From assembly GCF_010093305.1 (NCBI RefSeq), contig NZ_PDWS01000001.1, positions 124,001 to 188,000 of the forward strand: a stretch of DNA of 64,000 nt, read 5' to 3'. The position numbers and the translations under genes were made by a program. The notes beneath the pieces were generated by a model. That model was not told the DNA's origin. It did no database searches and was given only the letters and a program-made list of their open reading frames with translations. Source of the stretch: Pseudoxanthomonas sacheonensis. GTDB lineage: Bacteria; Pseudomonadota; Gammaproteobacteria; Xanthomonadales; Xanthomonadaceae. The number at the start of each line of letters is the position of its first letter. The stretch's first letter is position 1. Of the stretch, positions 8,730-16,762 are shown piece after piece.

Positions 8730-10151
8730 TTACTCGTGGGAAGGCTCCGCCGCCTTCACCGCACTCCCGAAATCACCGTCCGCCTCCGCCGCCAGATAAG
8801 CGAACACCGCATAAGCCGCGACGTTCTGCGCCAAAGCCTTCGGGTCGATCTTGTCCAGAGTGTCGTCGGCGTTGTGGTGCAGGTCGAAATAATCGCTGCC
8901 GTCCTGCGCCAGCCAGGCCCAGGTAGCGCCTTTCTCCGCGATGGGGCCGATATCAGGGCCCGCGCCGCCCTTGTCCGGCGCGTATTCGATGCCCAGCGGC
9001 TTCAGCGCCTCGGCGATCTGGCGGGTTGCCGCCTTGGCGTGCTCTGGCGCGCCGGTGTTGAAGGCATAGATGCGGCCTGCGCCGAAATCACTTTCCGCGC
9101 CCAGCTGATGCTTGGCCGCATCCGCAGCATGTTTGACCGCGTAGGCCTTGCCGCCATACAGCCCTTGTTCTTCGTTGGCGAAAGCGACCACGCGGATGGT
9201 GCGCTTGGGCGCCTGCTTCAGCTGGCCGATCAAGTGCCCCGCCGCCATGGTGATGGCCACGCCCGCGCCGTCGTCGATCGCGCCGGTGCCCAGGTCCCAC
9301 GAATCCAGGTGCCCACCGATCAACACCACTTCCTGCGGCTTGCCGCGCCCGGTGATCTCGCCGATGACGTTGTACGAAGTCGCTTCTCCGTTCCAACCGC
9401 AATCCAGCGCAACGGACACGCGCACCGGACCCAGCGCCAGCAGCCGGGCCAGCTGGTTGGCGTCGGGAATGGCGAGCGCAGCCGATGGCACCGGAGTCAG
9501 CCCCTCATCGAAACGGGTGATGCCGGTGTGGGCGACGCGGTGGTGGTCGGTACCGGCCGAACGCATCAGAAAGCCGATCGCGCCCTTGCGGATGGCCGCC
9601 GAAGGACCCTTGGAACGGATCGCCCCGCCATTGCGGTAGTCGCTGCCGTCGCGCGCGGACTGCATCTGGTAATCGACGAAAGCGATCTTGCCGGCCAACG
9701 ATCCTTCGGAAGCGGCTTCCAGCGCGGCCAGATCGGCGAAGCGCACCACCTCGGCTTGCAGTTTCCCGCCCGGACTGCCGCCCAGCGCGGTGACCGTGAG
9801 CGGTTGCGCGTGCGCGTCCAGAATCGCGGCGGTTTCGCTGCGGCGTTCCCATTTGGGGAAGGTCACCGCTTCGGTCCAGACCTTGTCGAAACCCAAGGCC
9901 TTGAACTTGGCCTGCGCCCAGGCCACCGCGCGCGCATCGGCTTCGCTGCCGGCCAGGCGCGGGCCCACTTCGGTGGTCAGCGATTCGACCGTGTTCCAGC
10001 CGGTGCCGTCGGCCAGCGCCTGCTCGCGCAAGGTCGCGGCCGTGGCCAGTGCGGATTCGGGAATGCGCGTTTCGCGTTCTGCGGCGGATGAGGTTGTCGA
10101 AAACAGGCTTGTCGAAATGGAAAGGGCAAGCAGCAGAGGCACCAAGCGCAT
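8730..10151 (-). CDS. Secreted M28-family zinc aminopeptidase/carboxypeptidase with PA domain
   Basis: 473 residues. A signal peptide ends near TTSSAAERE. An N-terminal segment and a protease-associated (PA) insert around residues 130-250 precede the co-catalytic zinc core. Visible zinc and catalytic motifs are GGHLDSWDLGTGAIDDGAG (His and bridging Asp), NEEQGLYGG (catalytic and ligand Glu pair) and DLHHNADDTLD (final His). The architecture matches plasma glutamate carboxypeptidase-like M28 enzymes, which cleave dipeptides or trim peptides in the periplasm or outside the cell. It stands alone on the minus strand, with the start ATG at 10151 directly before a clear signal sequence. Confidence 0.9.
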   Translation of the reverse strand: MRLVPLLLALSISTSLFSTTSSAAERETRIPESALATAATLREQALADGTGWNTVESLTTEVGPRLAGSEADARAVAWAQAKFKALGFDKVWTEAVTFPKWERRSETAAILDAHAQPLTVTALGGSPGGKLQAEVVRFADLAALEAASEGSLAGKIAFVDYQMQSARDGSDYRNGGAIRSKGPSAAIRKGAIGFLMRSAGTDHHRVAHTGITRFDEGLTPVPSAALAIPDANQLARLLALGPVRVSVALDCGWNGEATSYNVIGEITGRGKPQEVVLIGGHLDSWDLGTGAIDDGAGVAITMAAGHLIGQLKQAPKRTIRVVAFANEEQGLYGGKAYAVKHAADAAKHQLGAESDFGAGRIYAFNTGAPEHAKAATRQIAEALKPLGIEYAPDKGGAGPDIGPIAEKGATWAWLAQDGSDYFDLHHNADDTLDKIDPKALAQNVAAYAVFAYLAAEADGDFGSAVKAAEPSHE

Positions 10152-10210
10152 ATCGTGGTCCGGAAAACCAAGGAAGCCGCGAGCTTAGCAGCCCGCGGCT
10201 TAGTCGTAAT

Positions 10211-10231
10211 CCTTCTCCCGGTGGGAGAAGG
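10211..10231. terminator. Hairpin downstream of mscL
   Basis: CCTTCTCCC and GGGAGAAGG pair as a 9-bp perfect stem around a 3-base loop, 8 bp beyond the mscL stop codon in the mscL reading direction. A short A/T stretch (TTTTC in the mscL sense) precedes the stem rather than following it, so it is not a textbook rho-independent terminator. It could instead be a small REP-like or mRNA 3'-stabilising element. Confidence 0.5.
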
Positions 10232-10238
10232 AAAATCG

Positions 10239-10640
10239 CTACTTCTTCAGCGAATCGCGGATCTCGCGCAGCAACAGCACGTCTTCGGGAGTCGCAGCGG
10301 GCGCTTCCACCGGTTTGCGGACGCGGTTGTAAGCCTTCAGGATCAGGAAGATCACCAGCGCGATCAGCAGGAAATCGATCATGGTCTGGATGAAGGCGCC
10401 GTATCGGATCGCGACTTCGGCCACCTCTTTGCCCGCCGCGTCCACGGTAGCCGGGCTGAGTACGTATTTCCAGTCGCTGACGCTGACGCCGCCGGTCAGG
10501 AAGCCGATTACAGGCATTACGATGCCATCGACCATCGCGGTGACGATCTTGCCGAACGCCGCACCGATCACGACGGCCGTCGCAAGGTCAACGACGTTCC
10601 CACGCGAAATGAATTCCTTGAATTCGCTGATCATGCCCAT
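10239..10640 (-). CDS. mscL: Large-conductance mechanosensitive channel MscL
   Basis: 133 residues, the usual MscL size. The N-terminal amphipathic helix [20 protein letters not shown] leads into helix TM1 with the [18 protein letters not shown] gate region. A periplasmic loop follows, then TM2 ([18 protein letters not shown]) and the cytoplasmic C-terminal helix ending [14 protein letters not shown]. It forms a homopentameric pore in the inner membrane that opens on hypo-osmotic shock. AAGGAG lies just upstream of the ATG at 10640, which supports MGM rather than the second Met. It appears to be a single-gene unit. Confidence 0.96.
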   Translation of the reverse strand: MGMISEFKEFISRGNVVDLATAVVIGAAFGKIVTAMVDGIVMPVIGFLTGGVSVSDWKYVLSPATVDAAGKEVAEVAIRYGAFIQTMIDFLLIALVIFLILKAYNRVRKPVEAPAATPEDVLLLREIRDSLKK

Positions 10641-10702
10641 GGGTTCTCCTTGTGGATATAGGCGCCAACACGCCCGTGCGGGCGACTATAACGCGGCCGC
10701 CT

Positions 10703-11413
10703 TCACGCGGCGATGATGCGTCCGCGCAGTTCGGCGACGCCCTCGAGCGTGGCCACGAAGGCGTCGCCCGCCACCATCGGGCCGACGCCAGCCGGCGTAC
10801 CCATGAACACCAGGTCGCCTGCCTTCAGCGCGAACAATTTCGACAGCTCGTGCAGGATGTCTGGCACGTCCCAGATCAGGTCGGCCAAGGCGCCGTGCTG
10901 GCGCGTTTGGCCATTGACCTGCAGGTTCAGGCCGCGGGTTTCCAAAGCGGCGACTTCGCCGGCCGGCACCAGTTCGCTGATCGGCGCCGAATGATCGAAG
11001 CCCTTGCCGATATCCCAGGGCAGGCCTTTGGCCTTGGCCGCGCCTTGCAGATCGCGGCGAGTCAGATCCAGGCCCACGCCGTAGGCGAAGATCAGCGCAT
11101 CGGCGTCTTCGGCGGCCAGTACGCCCGCGGGCGCATCCTTGCCCAGCGCCACCACCAGTTCCACTTCGTGATGCAGATCCTGGGTGCCGGACGGATAGGG
11201 CACGTCGGCGCCGCCGGTCACCACGGCGTCGGCAGGCTTGAGGAAAAATACCGGCTGGCCACGCTCGGCTTTGGAAGCCGGCGCCACCGCGCCCATTTCA
11301 CGGGCGTGATCGGCGAAATTCCGCCCCACGCAGTAGATGCGGCGCACGGGAAAGGTGCCGCCGCCGCGGACGGGAACGCGCGCCTGCGCGGGCGTGGGGA
11401 TGAGGTCGGTCAT
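10703..11413 (-). CDS. Fumarylacetoacetate hydrolase (FAH)-family protein
   Basis: 236 residues. It belongs to the FAH superfamily of metal-dependent C-C hydrolases, decarboxylases and tautomerases: RIYCVGRNFADHAREMG near the N terminus, HHEVELVVALG containing the acidic metal ligands, then the LTRRDLQ region and the C-terminal GDLVFMGTPAGVGPM motif. Family members act on acylpyruvates or oxaloacetate; the precise substrate is not readable here. There is no aromatic-degradation operon around it. It lies 62 bp downstream of nothing co-directional but ahead of mscL on the same strand, so it may or may not share a transcript. Confidence 0.88.
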   Translation of the reverse strand: MTDLIPTPAQARVPVRGGGTFPVRRIYCVGRNFADHAREMGAVAPASKAERGQPVFFLKPADAVVTGGADVPYPSGTQDLHHEVELVVALGKDAPAGVLAAEDADALIFAYGVGLDLTRRDLQGAAKAKGLPWDIGKGFDHSAPISELVPAGEVAALETRGLNLQVNGQTRQHGALADLIWDVPDILHELSKLFALKAGDLVFMGTPAGVGPMVAGDAFVATLEGVAELRGRIIAA

Positions 11414-11490
11414 GAAGTTCGCGCCAAGGTTTTCGGACGCGACAGTTTAAGCGGAGCGCGTTGGGCGCGGAGCGCGCCGATCGCGGTACC

Positions 11491-11775
11491 TCAATGCGAC
11501 AGCGGCAGCACCGGTTTGCGGACCACGCGGAATTCGCCATCGACCACGTTGGCGTCGCGCACGGCGACGGGCTTGCCGCGCTGGCTCAGCAGCTTCCAGG
11601 CCACGCCCGCCACGATCATCGCCGCGCCCACGAACACGCTGAAGAAGATCAACAGGCAAAGCAGGCCCAGCCCGACGATGCCGAACGCCAGGCGCAGCAA
11701 GGGATGGCGTGGCTTGCGCGGAGCGAAAGCGGAACGCAGGCGGGAGCTGTCGAAACGGAAACTCTTGGCGAACAT
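11491..11775 (-). CDS. Small membrane protein of unknown function
   Basis: 94 residues if started at ATG 11775 (MFAKSFRFDS). A basic N-terminal region of about 25 residues is followed by a long hydrophobic stretch at about 28-58 (LRLAFGIVGLGLLCLLIFFS and on), probably one or two membrane helices, then a short polar tail ending KPVLPLSH. No family is recognised. The longer open frame to 12240 overlaps the Rieske gene on the other strand and was not used. The gene is divergent from the Rieske gene with 88 bp between them. Confidence 0.6.
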   Translation of the reverse strand: MFAKSFRFDSSRLRSAFAPRKPRHPLLRLAFGIVGLGLLCLLIFFSVFVGAAMIVAGVAWKLLSQRGKPVAVRDANVVDGEFRVVRKPVLPLSH

Positions 11776-11863
11776 CGGCGGTAGTCGTGACAGAATGCGG
11801 CGCAAGCCGGTGGCGCAGTATCGGATGACCGAAACATGACAGTGTGAGAACTTCGTTAAACCC

Positions 11864-12199
11864 ATGTCCCTGATCGCATTGGAGTCAATCGAGGACGGCG
11901 GATTCGCCGAAGTCGAAGCATTGGTCGGCGGCGATGCCGAATCGCTGATCGTGCATCGTATTGGTGCAAACGCGCGCGCGTGGCTCAACGTCTGCCCGCA
12001 TGCGGGACGGCGGCTGGATTGGGCGCCCGGTAAGTTCTTGAAAAGCAAGGAAGGACATCTGGTCTGCGCGGCGCACGGCGCTTCCTTCGAACTCGAGCGC
12101 GGCGACTGCGTCGCCGGCCCCTGCCGTGGGGATTCCCTGCGTAGCGTCGCCGTGGAAGTGCGCGACGGTGAGGTGGTGTTAAGCGCGCCGCCCTTGTAG
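11864..12199 (+). CDS. Small Rieske [2Fe-2S] protein
   Basis: 111 residues, consisting of just the Rieske ferredoxin fold. Cluster ligands are visible as Cys44-x-His46 (NVCPHAG) and Cys68-x2-His71 (VCAAHGA), spaced as in the family. There is no membrane anchor or oxygenase domain, so it is a soluble electron carrier or a NirD/BphA3-like accessory subunit. No redox partner is encoded next to it. Its TAG stop codon is formed by the first bases of the inverted repeat at 12196-12268. Confidence 0.87.
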   Translation: MSLIALESIEDGGFAEVEALVGGDAESLIVHRIGANARAWLNVCPHAGRRLDWAPGKFLKSKEGHLVCAAHGASFELERGDCVAGPCRGDSLRSVAVEVRDGEVVLSAPPL

Positions 12200-12268
12200 G
12201 TCGGGGTTACACCCCCGACACGCGTGGTGTCGGGGCTCATGCGCGTCGGGGGCGTAGCCCCGACCTAC
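12196..12268. repeat. REP-like inverted repeat between convergent genes
   Basis: Arms GTAGGTCGGGG (12196-12206) and CCCCGACCTAC (12258-12268) are perfectly complementary. The inner parts (CACCCCCGAC near 12210 and GTCGGGGGCG near 12245) extend the pairing with small bulges. The element sits exactly between the Rieske gene and the ACT-domain gene, and supplies TAG stop codons to both. It probably also acts as a bidirectional terminator. Confidence 0.8.
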
Positions 12269-12669
12269 GATCTACTGGTGTCGGGGTTGTCCCGCTCCAC
12301 CGTCAATCCGCTTGCGACCAATGCCTGCAGCGTCGCTTCGAAGGCGTGGTCCTTGACCAGTACGTAATCGGTATCGAACGTCGACAACGCGAAGATGCCG
12401 ATCTTCGCTTCGGCCAGCGGCTGCAACACCTGCAGCAGGATGCCGGTCTGATCGAACGCGAACGGCCCCTGCAGCATCAGGCAGCGCCAGCCGCGCTCGC
12501 ATTGCACGGTTTCGGGCACCTGCGAATCGTGGCAGAGAATCGAGAGCTCATCGTCGGTCCAGGAAACCGTGGCGAACGGCCCTGGATGGAACCATTCCGG
12601 CAGCGCCGAACCGGCCGCCAGCCTGCACACCGCGAACGATCCGTCCACCGGTTTCAAACTCAACGGCAT
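12265..12669 (-). CDS. ACT-domain protein (CASTOR/ACT_7-like amino-acid sensor)
   Basis: 134 residues. The sequence from about residue 63 on (LMLQGPFAFDQTGILLQVLQ, then AKIGIFALSTFDTDYVLVKD) is a clear ACT-type ligand-binding domain. The N-terminal half (WTDDELSILCHD) matches the paired-ACT arrangement of small proteins sometimes annotated as amino-acid binding. It has no enzymatic domain. It starts 6 bp after the stop of the SLC13 permease gene, so the two are probably co-transcribed and may be functionally linked, for example ligand sensing of a transported carboxylate or amino acid. That link is inference. Confidence 0.78.
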   Translation of the reverse strand: MPLSLKPVDGSFAVCRLAAGSALPEWFHPGPFATVSWTDDELSILCHDSQVPETVQCERGWRCLMLQGPFAFDQTGILLQVLQPLAEAKIGIFALSTFDTDYVLVKDHAFEATLQALVASGLTVERDNPDTSRS

Positions 12670-12675
12670 GCTCGA

Positions 12676-14535
12676 TCAGCCTCCACGCGCACCCCACCAG
12701 AACATCAGGTTGATCGTCAACACCACCACGCAGGTGTAGACCAGCGACAGCGGACCGCCGACGCGCCACAGCTGCCGGCTGGTGTAGTTGGCCGGTCCGG
12801 TGATCATCGAGATCACCGGGTTGGAGGCCGTCATCAGATTGTTGGAAGCCGACAGCGCCACGATCAGCGCGAACGCGGTGGGGTTGCCGCCCGCGGCCAG
12901 CGCCAGGTTGATCGCCAGCGGCACCATCACGATGGTGGCGCCGACATGGCTGATCACCAGCGAGAACGCCGTGGTCAATAGCGCGATCGCGATTTCCAGC
13001 ATCCAGACCGGAATGCCTTCGGGCAGTCTTTCCACCGTATGCCCGGCCACCCACGCCGCCGCGCCGCTGCTGTCCATGGCCCAACCCAGCGGAATCAGGC
13101 CGGCCATCAGGAACACGGTCTTCCAGTTGATCGACGCGTAGGCCTCGTCCATGCGCAGCACGCCGGTGACCAGCATGCCGGCCACGCCGGTCATCAGGGT
13201 CAGGGAAACCGGCAGTTTCGACGTCAATGCGATCAGGATGGTGATGGCGAAGATGGTCATCGCGATCTTGAACTTGTGCGGACGCTGCTCGCCCTTGGGG
13301 TAGTCGGTCACCACCACGAAGTCGCGGCTTTCGGCGGCCACCGCCAGGTCCTGCCAGATGCTGTGGAAGACCAGCAGGTCGCCGGCGCGCAGGGCGACCT
13401 TGCGCACATCCTCGCGCATGACCTTCTTGTCGCGGTTGATGGCCAGCAGGCTGATGCCCGACTGCTTGCGCAGACGCAGCTCGGCGGCGGTCTTGCCGAT
13501 GTAGCGGGAAGTGGGCGGGATGACCGCCTCGGAAATGCCGGCGCGGCTGGGATTGAAAAGATCGCCGAAGTGGCGCAGCCGCGAGGACAGGCGCAGGAAA
13601 TGGTTCTGCGCGAAATCGTGCACCGCCTGGCGCGCGCCCATCGCGCCCAGCACGCTGCCCACCCAGATCCGCATGTCGGCCGGCGGCGACAGGCGGGTGT
13701 CGCTGCCGGTCTGCAAAGCCAGCATCAGCGGTGCGTCGTGCATCGCTTCGGCTTCGCCCAGGGACATGCCCACCAGCGGGCTTTCGGCGGTGACGGTCAT
13801 TTCGAACACGTCGCCCTCGATGCCGTAGGTGCTGGCGAAATAGCTTTCCGTGCGCGCCGGCGCCACGTTGGTTTCGGTTTCTTCGCGCAGCTTTTTGTCG
13901 CCGTAGAAACGGAAATACAGCAGGGAAGCGGCGATCAGGGCCACGCCGACCGGCAGCGGCGCGAACATGCGCAGCGGCTCCAGGGTGGCCATGCCCGAAG
14001 GCAGATTGTTGTTGGCCGATACCAGAAGGTCGTTGAGCAGGATCAGCGGCGAGTTGCCGACCATGGTCAGCGCGCCGCCCATGACGATGGCCGCGGCGAT
14101 GGGCTGCAGCAGGCGCTGCAGCGACAGTCCGCTGCGCGAGGCCAGGCGCGAGGCGACCGGCAGGTACAGCGCCATCACCGAAGGGTTCTGCATGAAGGAA
14201 GAGTTGAGGCCGGCGATGCCGGTGGTCATCAGCAGCAACCGCTGCTCGATGCCGTGGCCGCGCCGCAACAGCCATGAAGCGAGCCGGTTGAGCGCGCCGG
14301 TGCGGTCCAGCCCCGCACCCAGGATGGTGGTGGCGATGATGCTCATCACCGCGTTGCCGGAGAAACCGCCGAACAGTTCTTCAGGCGCCACCAGCCCGGT
14401 CAGGCCCAGGATGACCAGCACGATCAGGGCGACCACATCGGCGCGGATGCGTTCGAACAGGAACATCGCCATGGTGAAGCCGACCAGCCCGAGCACGAGC
14501 TTCATGTCGTTGGTCAGCGTCAGGGCGGTGTCCAT
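12676..14535 (-). CDS. SLC13/DASS-family permease with two TrkA-C (RCK-C) domains
   Basis: 619 residues. Two bundles of membrane helices flank a central soluble region at about residues 220-400. That region contains two TrkA-C type segments, one around YGIEGDVFEMTVTAESPLVG and one around VIPPTSRYIGKTAAELRLRK. The helix pair carrying SFMQNPSVMALYLPVASRLA and the mirror SASNNLMTASNPVISMITGP are the signature hairpins of divalent-anion:sodium symporters. It is an inner-membrane importer, probably for sulfate or dicarboxylates. Xanthomonad relatives are annotated only as SLC13 family permease. It leads an operon with the ACT protein. Confidence 0.87.
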   Translation of the reverse strand: MDTALTLTNDMKLVLGLVGFTMAMFLFERIRADVVALIVLVILGLTGLVAPEELFGGFSGNAVMSIIATTILGAGLDRTGALNRLASWLLRRGHGIEQRLLLMTTGIAGLNSSFMQNPSVMALYLPVASRLASRSGLSLQRLLQPIAAAIVMGGALTMVGNSPLILLNDLLVSANNNLPSGMATLEPLRMFAPLPVGVALIAASLLYFRFYGDKKLREETETNVAPARTESYFASTYGIEGDVFEMTVTAESPLVGMSLGEAEAMHDAPLMLALQTGSDTRLSPPADMRIWVGSVLGAMGARQAVHDFAQNHFLRLSSRLRHFGDLFNPSRAGISEAVIPPTSRYIGKTAAELRLRKQSGISLLAINRDKKVMREDVRKVALRAGDLLVFHSIWQDLAVAAESRDFVVVTDYPKGEQRPHKFKIAMTIFAITILIALTSKLPVSLTLMTGVAGMLVTGVLRMDEAYASINWKTVFLMAGLIPLGWAMDSSGAAAWVAGHTVERLPEGIPVWMLEIAIALLTTAFSLVISHVGATIVMVPLAINLALAAGGNPTAFALIVALSASNNLMTASNPVISMITGPANYTSRQLWRVGGPLSLVYTCVVVLTINLMFWWGARGG

Positions 14536-14541
14536 CAGGGG

Positions 14542-14697
14542 CGGGAATCGGGAATGGAGAATCGGGAATCGACAACGCGTATCCCCGGCGCCGCAAGCAA
14601 TCCGCTACTGGGGTTGAACGAGCGGGTGACTAGTCGCGGGAGGAAGAACGAGGTGGCCATGCTTTTACGATTCCCTATTCCCCATTTCCGATTCCCT
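14542..14697. repeat. Imperfect inverted pair of GGGAATC-rich repeats flanking the trmB 3' end
   Basis: 14542-14571 consists of GGGAATC/GGGAATGG words repeated three times. 14668-14697 is its approximate reverse complement (GATTCCCTATTCCCC and on), with four mismatches over 30 bp. The right arm overlaps the last codons of trmB, and the left arm abuts the SLC13 start codon. About 95 bp between the arms shows no gene. Confidence 0.75.
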
Positions 14698-15414
14698 GGT
14701 CTTGTCGTACACAAGATCCCACACCCCATGACCGAGCTTCTGGCCCCGGGTCTCGAAATGGGTCTGCGGGCGCCAGTCCGGGCGCGGTACGTGCCCGCGC
14801 GTGCCGGCGCGGTTCTGCAGTCCTTCGGTGGCATCCAGCACGTCCCACATCTGTTCGGCATAGTCCCGCCAGTCGGTGGCGGCATGCAAGCGGCCGCCCA
14901 CGCGCAAGCGCGAAACCAGCAGGGCAGCGAATTCGGGCTGGATCAGGCGGCGCTTGTTGTGGCGCTTCTTGTGCCAGGGATCGGGGAAATAGATGCGCAC
15001 TTCGTCCAGCGAAGCTTCCGCGACTTCGTTGCGCAGCACTTCCACCGCATCGTGGTGGTACAGACGCACGTGGGTCGCCGCGTCCGTGTCCAGCGCATTG
15101 AGCAGGCGGCCGACGCCGGGCGCGTGCACTTCGATGCCGATGTAGTCCCGCTCCGGATCCCGGGCGGCGGCGAAGCGCAGCGCATCGCCATTGCCGAATC
15201 CGATCTCCAGTACGCGTGGAGCCTGGCGGCCGAAGATCCGGTCGAAATCGCGCGCAACGCCCGTGTAGTCCAACCCGAACCGCGGCCACAGTTCATCGAA
15301 CGCGCGTTGCTGCGCCGGCGTGAAGCGGCCCTGGCGCAGCACGAAACTGCGTACGGCGCGATGTCCGGTGGTGACCGTATAGGGTTTGGGGGGATTGGGC
15401 GCGGTGCCGGTCAT
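14665..15414 (-). CDS. trmB: tRNA (guanine-N7-)-methyltransferase TrmB
   Basis: 249 residues. Class I SAM-dependent methyltransferase that makes m7G46 in tRNA. Motif I is [16 protein letters not shown], followed by [14 protein letters not shown] and the [14 protein letters not shown] motif characteristic of TrmB. It starts 1 bp before the thiG stop (thiG ends at 15416), so it is the last gene of a thiS-thiG-trmB transcript. The final residues (roughly ESEMGNRES) are encoded inside the GGGAATC repeat and are not family-conserved, so the natural C terminus has probably been replaced by repeat-encoded residues. Confidence 0.95.
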   Translation of the reverse strand: MTGTAPNPPKPYTVTTGHRAVRSFVLRQGRFTPAQQRAFDELWPRFGLDYTGVARDFDRIFGRQAPRVLEIGFGNGDALRFAAARDPERDYIGIEVHAPGVGRLLNALDTDAATHVRLYHHDAVEVLRNEVAEASLDEVRIYFPDPWHKKRHNKRRLIQPEFAALLVSRLRVGGRLHAATDWRDYAEQMWDVLDATEGLQNRAGTRGHVPRPDWRPQTHFETRGQKLGHGVWDLVYDKTRESEMGNRES

Positions 15415-15415
15415 C

Positions 15416-16210
15416 TCAGCCGATCAATCCGTCGACCGGCGAAGAAGCGCTGGCGTAGCGTTTGCGCGGGATGCGCCCGGCCAGGAAGGCTTCGCGTCCG
15501 GCTTCGATCGCCTTTTTCATCGCGCCGGCCATCAGGATTGGATCCCTGGCGCCGGCGATGGCGGTGTTCATCAGCACGCCGTCGCAGCCCAGCTCCATCG
15601 CGATGGCCGCGTCGGACGCGGTGCCCACGCCGGCATCGACCAGCACCGGCACCTTGGCGTTCTCGATGATTTCCAGCAGGTTGTACTTGTTCTGGATACC
15701 CAGGCCCGAGCCGATCGGCGCGGCCAGCGGCATCACCGCCACGCAGCCGATTTCCTCCAGGCGCTTGGCCAGGATCGGATCGTCGCTGGTGTAGACCATC
15801 ACCTGGAAACCATCGGCCACCAGTTGCTCGGCCGCCTTCAGCGTGCCGATCACGTCCGGAAACAGGGTGCGCTGGTCGCCCAGCACTTCCAGTTTGACCA
15901 GGGTATGGCCGTCGAGCAGTTCGCGCGCCAGCCGGCAGGTGCGCACCGCATCTTCGGCGGTGTAGCAACCAGCGGTGTTGGGCAGCAGGGTGTAGCGTTC
16001 CGGCGGCAGCACGTCGAGCAGGTTGGGCTCGTTGGGCGACTGGCCCAGGTTGGTGCGGCGGATCGCTACGGTGACGATCTCGGCGCCCGCGGCTTCGGTA
16101 GCGCGGCGGGTTTCGTCGAAATCCTTGAACTTGCCGGTGCCGGTGAGCAGGCGCGAACGGTAGGTCTTGCCCGCGATGACGAGCGGGTCGTGAAGGCTGG
16201 GAGAATTCAT
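15416..16210 (-). CDS. thiG: Thiazole synthase ThiG
   Basis: 264 residues. ThiG condenses 1-deoxy-D-xylulose 5-phosphate, dehydroglycine and ThiS thiocarboxylate into the thiazole phosphate of thiamine. It is a TIM barrel. The Schiff-base lysine is Lys106 in LVKLEVLGD, and the phosphate-binding end is [20 protein letters not shown]. Conserved pieces such as [11 protein letters not shown] and [14 protein letters not shown] are all present. The gene is preceded by thiS with a 203-bp gap that contains a large palindrome, and is followed at once by trmB. Confidence 0.97.
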   Translation of the reverse strand: MNSPSLHDPLVIAGKTYRSRLLTGTGKFKDFDETRRATEAAGAEIVTVAIRRTNLGQSPNEPNLLDVLPPERYTLLPNTAGCYTAEDAVRTCRLARELLDGHTLVKLEVLGDQRTLFPDVIGTLKAAEQLVADGFQVMVYTSDDPILAKRLEEIGCVAVMPLAAPIGSGLGIQNKYNLLEIIENAKVPVLVDAGVGTASDAAIAMELGCDGVLMNTAIAGARDPILMAGAMKKAIEAGREAFLAGRIPRKRYASASSPVDGLIG

Positions 16211-16314
16211 CGAAAGATTATCGCCGATGTTGGCGGGTGCCGGGCGAGATTGTCGTCAGATGCGCGCCGTCGGCTGCGTGCACCCCCTGCGACGAGACTA
16301 CTCCGGTTGAATCC

Positions 16315-16401
16315 GTGGGAGCGGCGTCCCGCCGCGAGCTTCTGCCTTTGCTCGACTACTCTGCCAAAGGCCAGAAGCTCGCGGCGGGACGCCGCTCCCA
16401 C
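16315..16401. repeat. Long REP-like palindrome in the thiS-thiG gap
   Basis: Arms 16315-16344 and 16372-16401 are perfectly complementary over 30 bp (outer end GTGGGAGCGGCGTCCC / GGGACGCCGCTCCCAC). They continue inward as GCCTTTG/CAAAGGC with one bulged base. This is one of the families of palindromic intergenic repeats common in xanthomonads and pseudomonads. It sits inside an operon, so the thi transcript would carry a very stable intercistronic stem. Confidence 0.85.
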
Positions 16402-16413
16402 GCTCTGGCCGCC

Positions 16414-16614
16414 CTATCCGCCTCCCAGCGCATGCACGATCTCGATCCGGTCGCCTGCCTGCAGACGCTGCGAGGGGTGCAGTCCGCGGGGCACGATTTC
16501 GCCGTTCACTTCCACGGCTACCCGGCGTTCGGCCAGGCCTTCGGAGCGCAGCAGATCCGACAGGCTGCTGCCTGCCTCGATGGTCCTGTGCTGGCCGTTC
16601 AATTGGATTTCCAT
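16414..16614 (-). CDS. thiS: Sulfur carrier protein ThiS
   Basis: 66 residues with the beta-grasp fold of ThiS and the obligatory C-terminal Gly-Gly (HALGGG) that is adenylated and thiocarboxylated by ThiF/ThiI before sulfur transfer in ThiG. The start at 16614 (MEIQLNGQHRT) is the family start; the longer frame to 16686 adds 24 residues without similarity to the family. It heads the thiS-thiG-trmB cluster. No TPP riboswitch motif was found upstream. Confidence 0.93.
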   Translation of the reverse strand: MEIQLNGQHRTIEAGSSLSDLLRSEGLAERRVAVEVNGEIVPRGLHPSQRLQAGDRIEIVHALGGG

Positions 16615-16762
16615 GAGCGCATTTTGCCGTATCGGCCGGTCTATGACGCAACGCAGCGTGAGCGCCGGCGGGCGAAATGAAACCATGCGCGCCTGTACGC
16701 CCCCGTACGTTCCGCCGTGTCCACTGGGATCACGGATGAATTTGGCCTCCTGGAGAAACTAG

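Noticed and set aside
11776..12240. Longer start for the small membrane protein gene, overlapping the Rieske gene
   Set aside because: It would read antisense through a clear Rieske domain; the added residues are Ser/Arg-rich and without similarity.
16615..16762. TPP riboswitch ahead of thiS
   Set aside because: Neither the CTGAGA nor the ACCTGA box was found on the minus strand in this gap.
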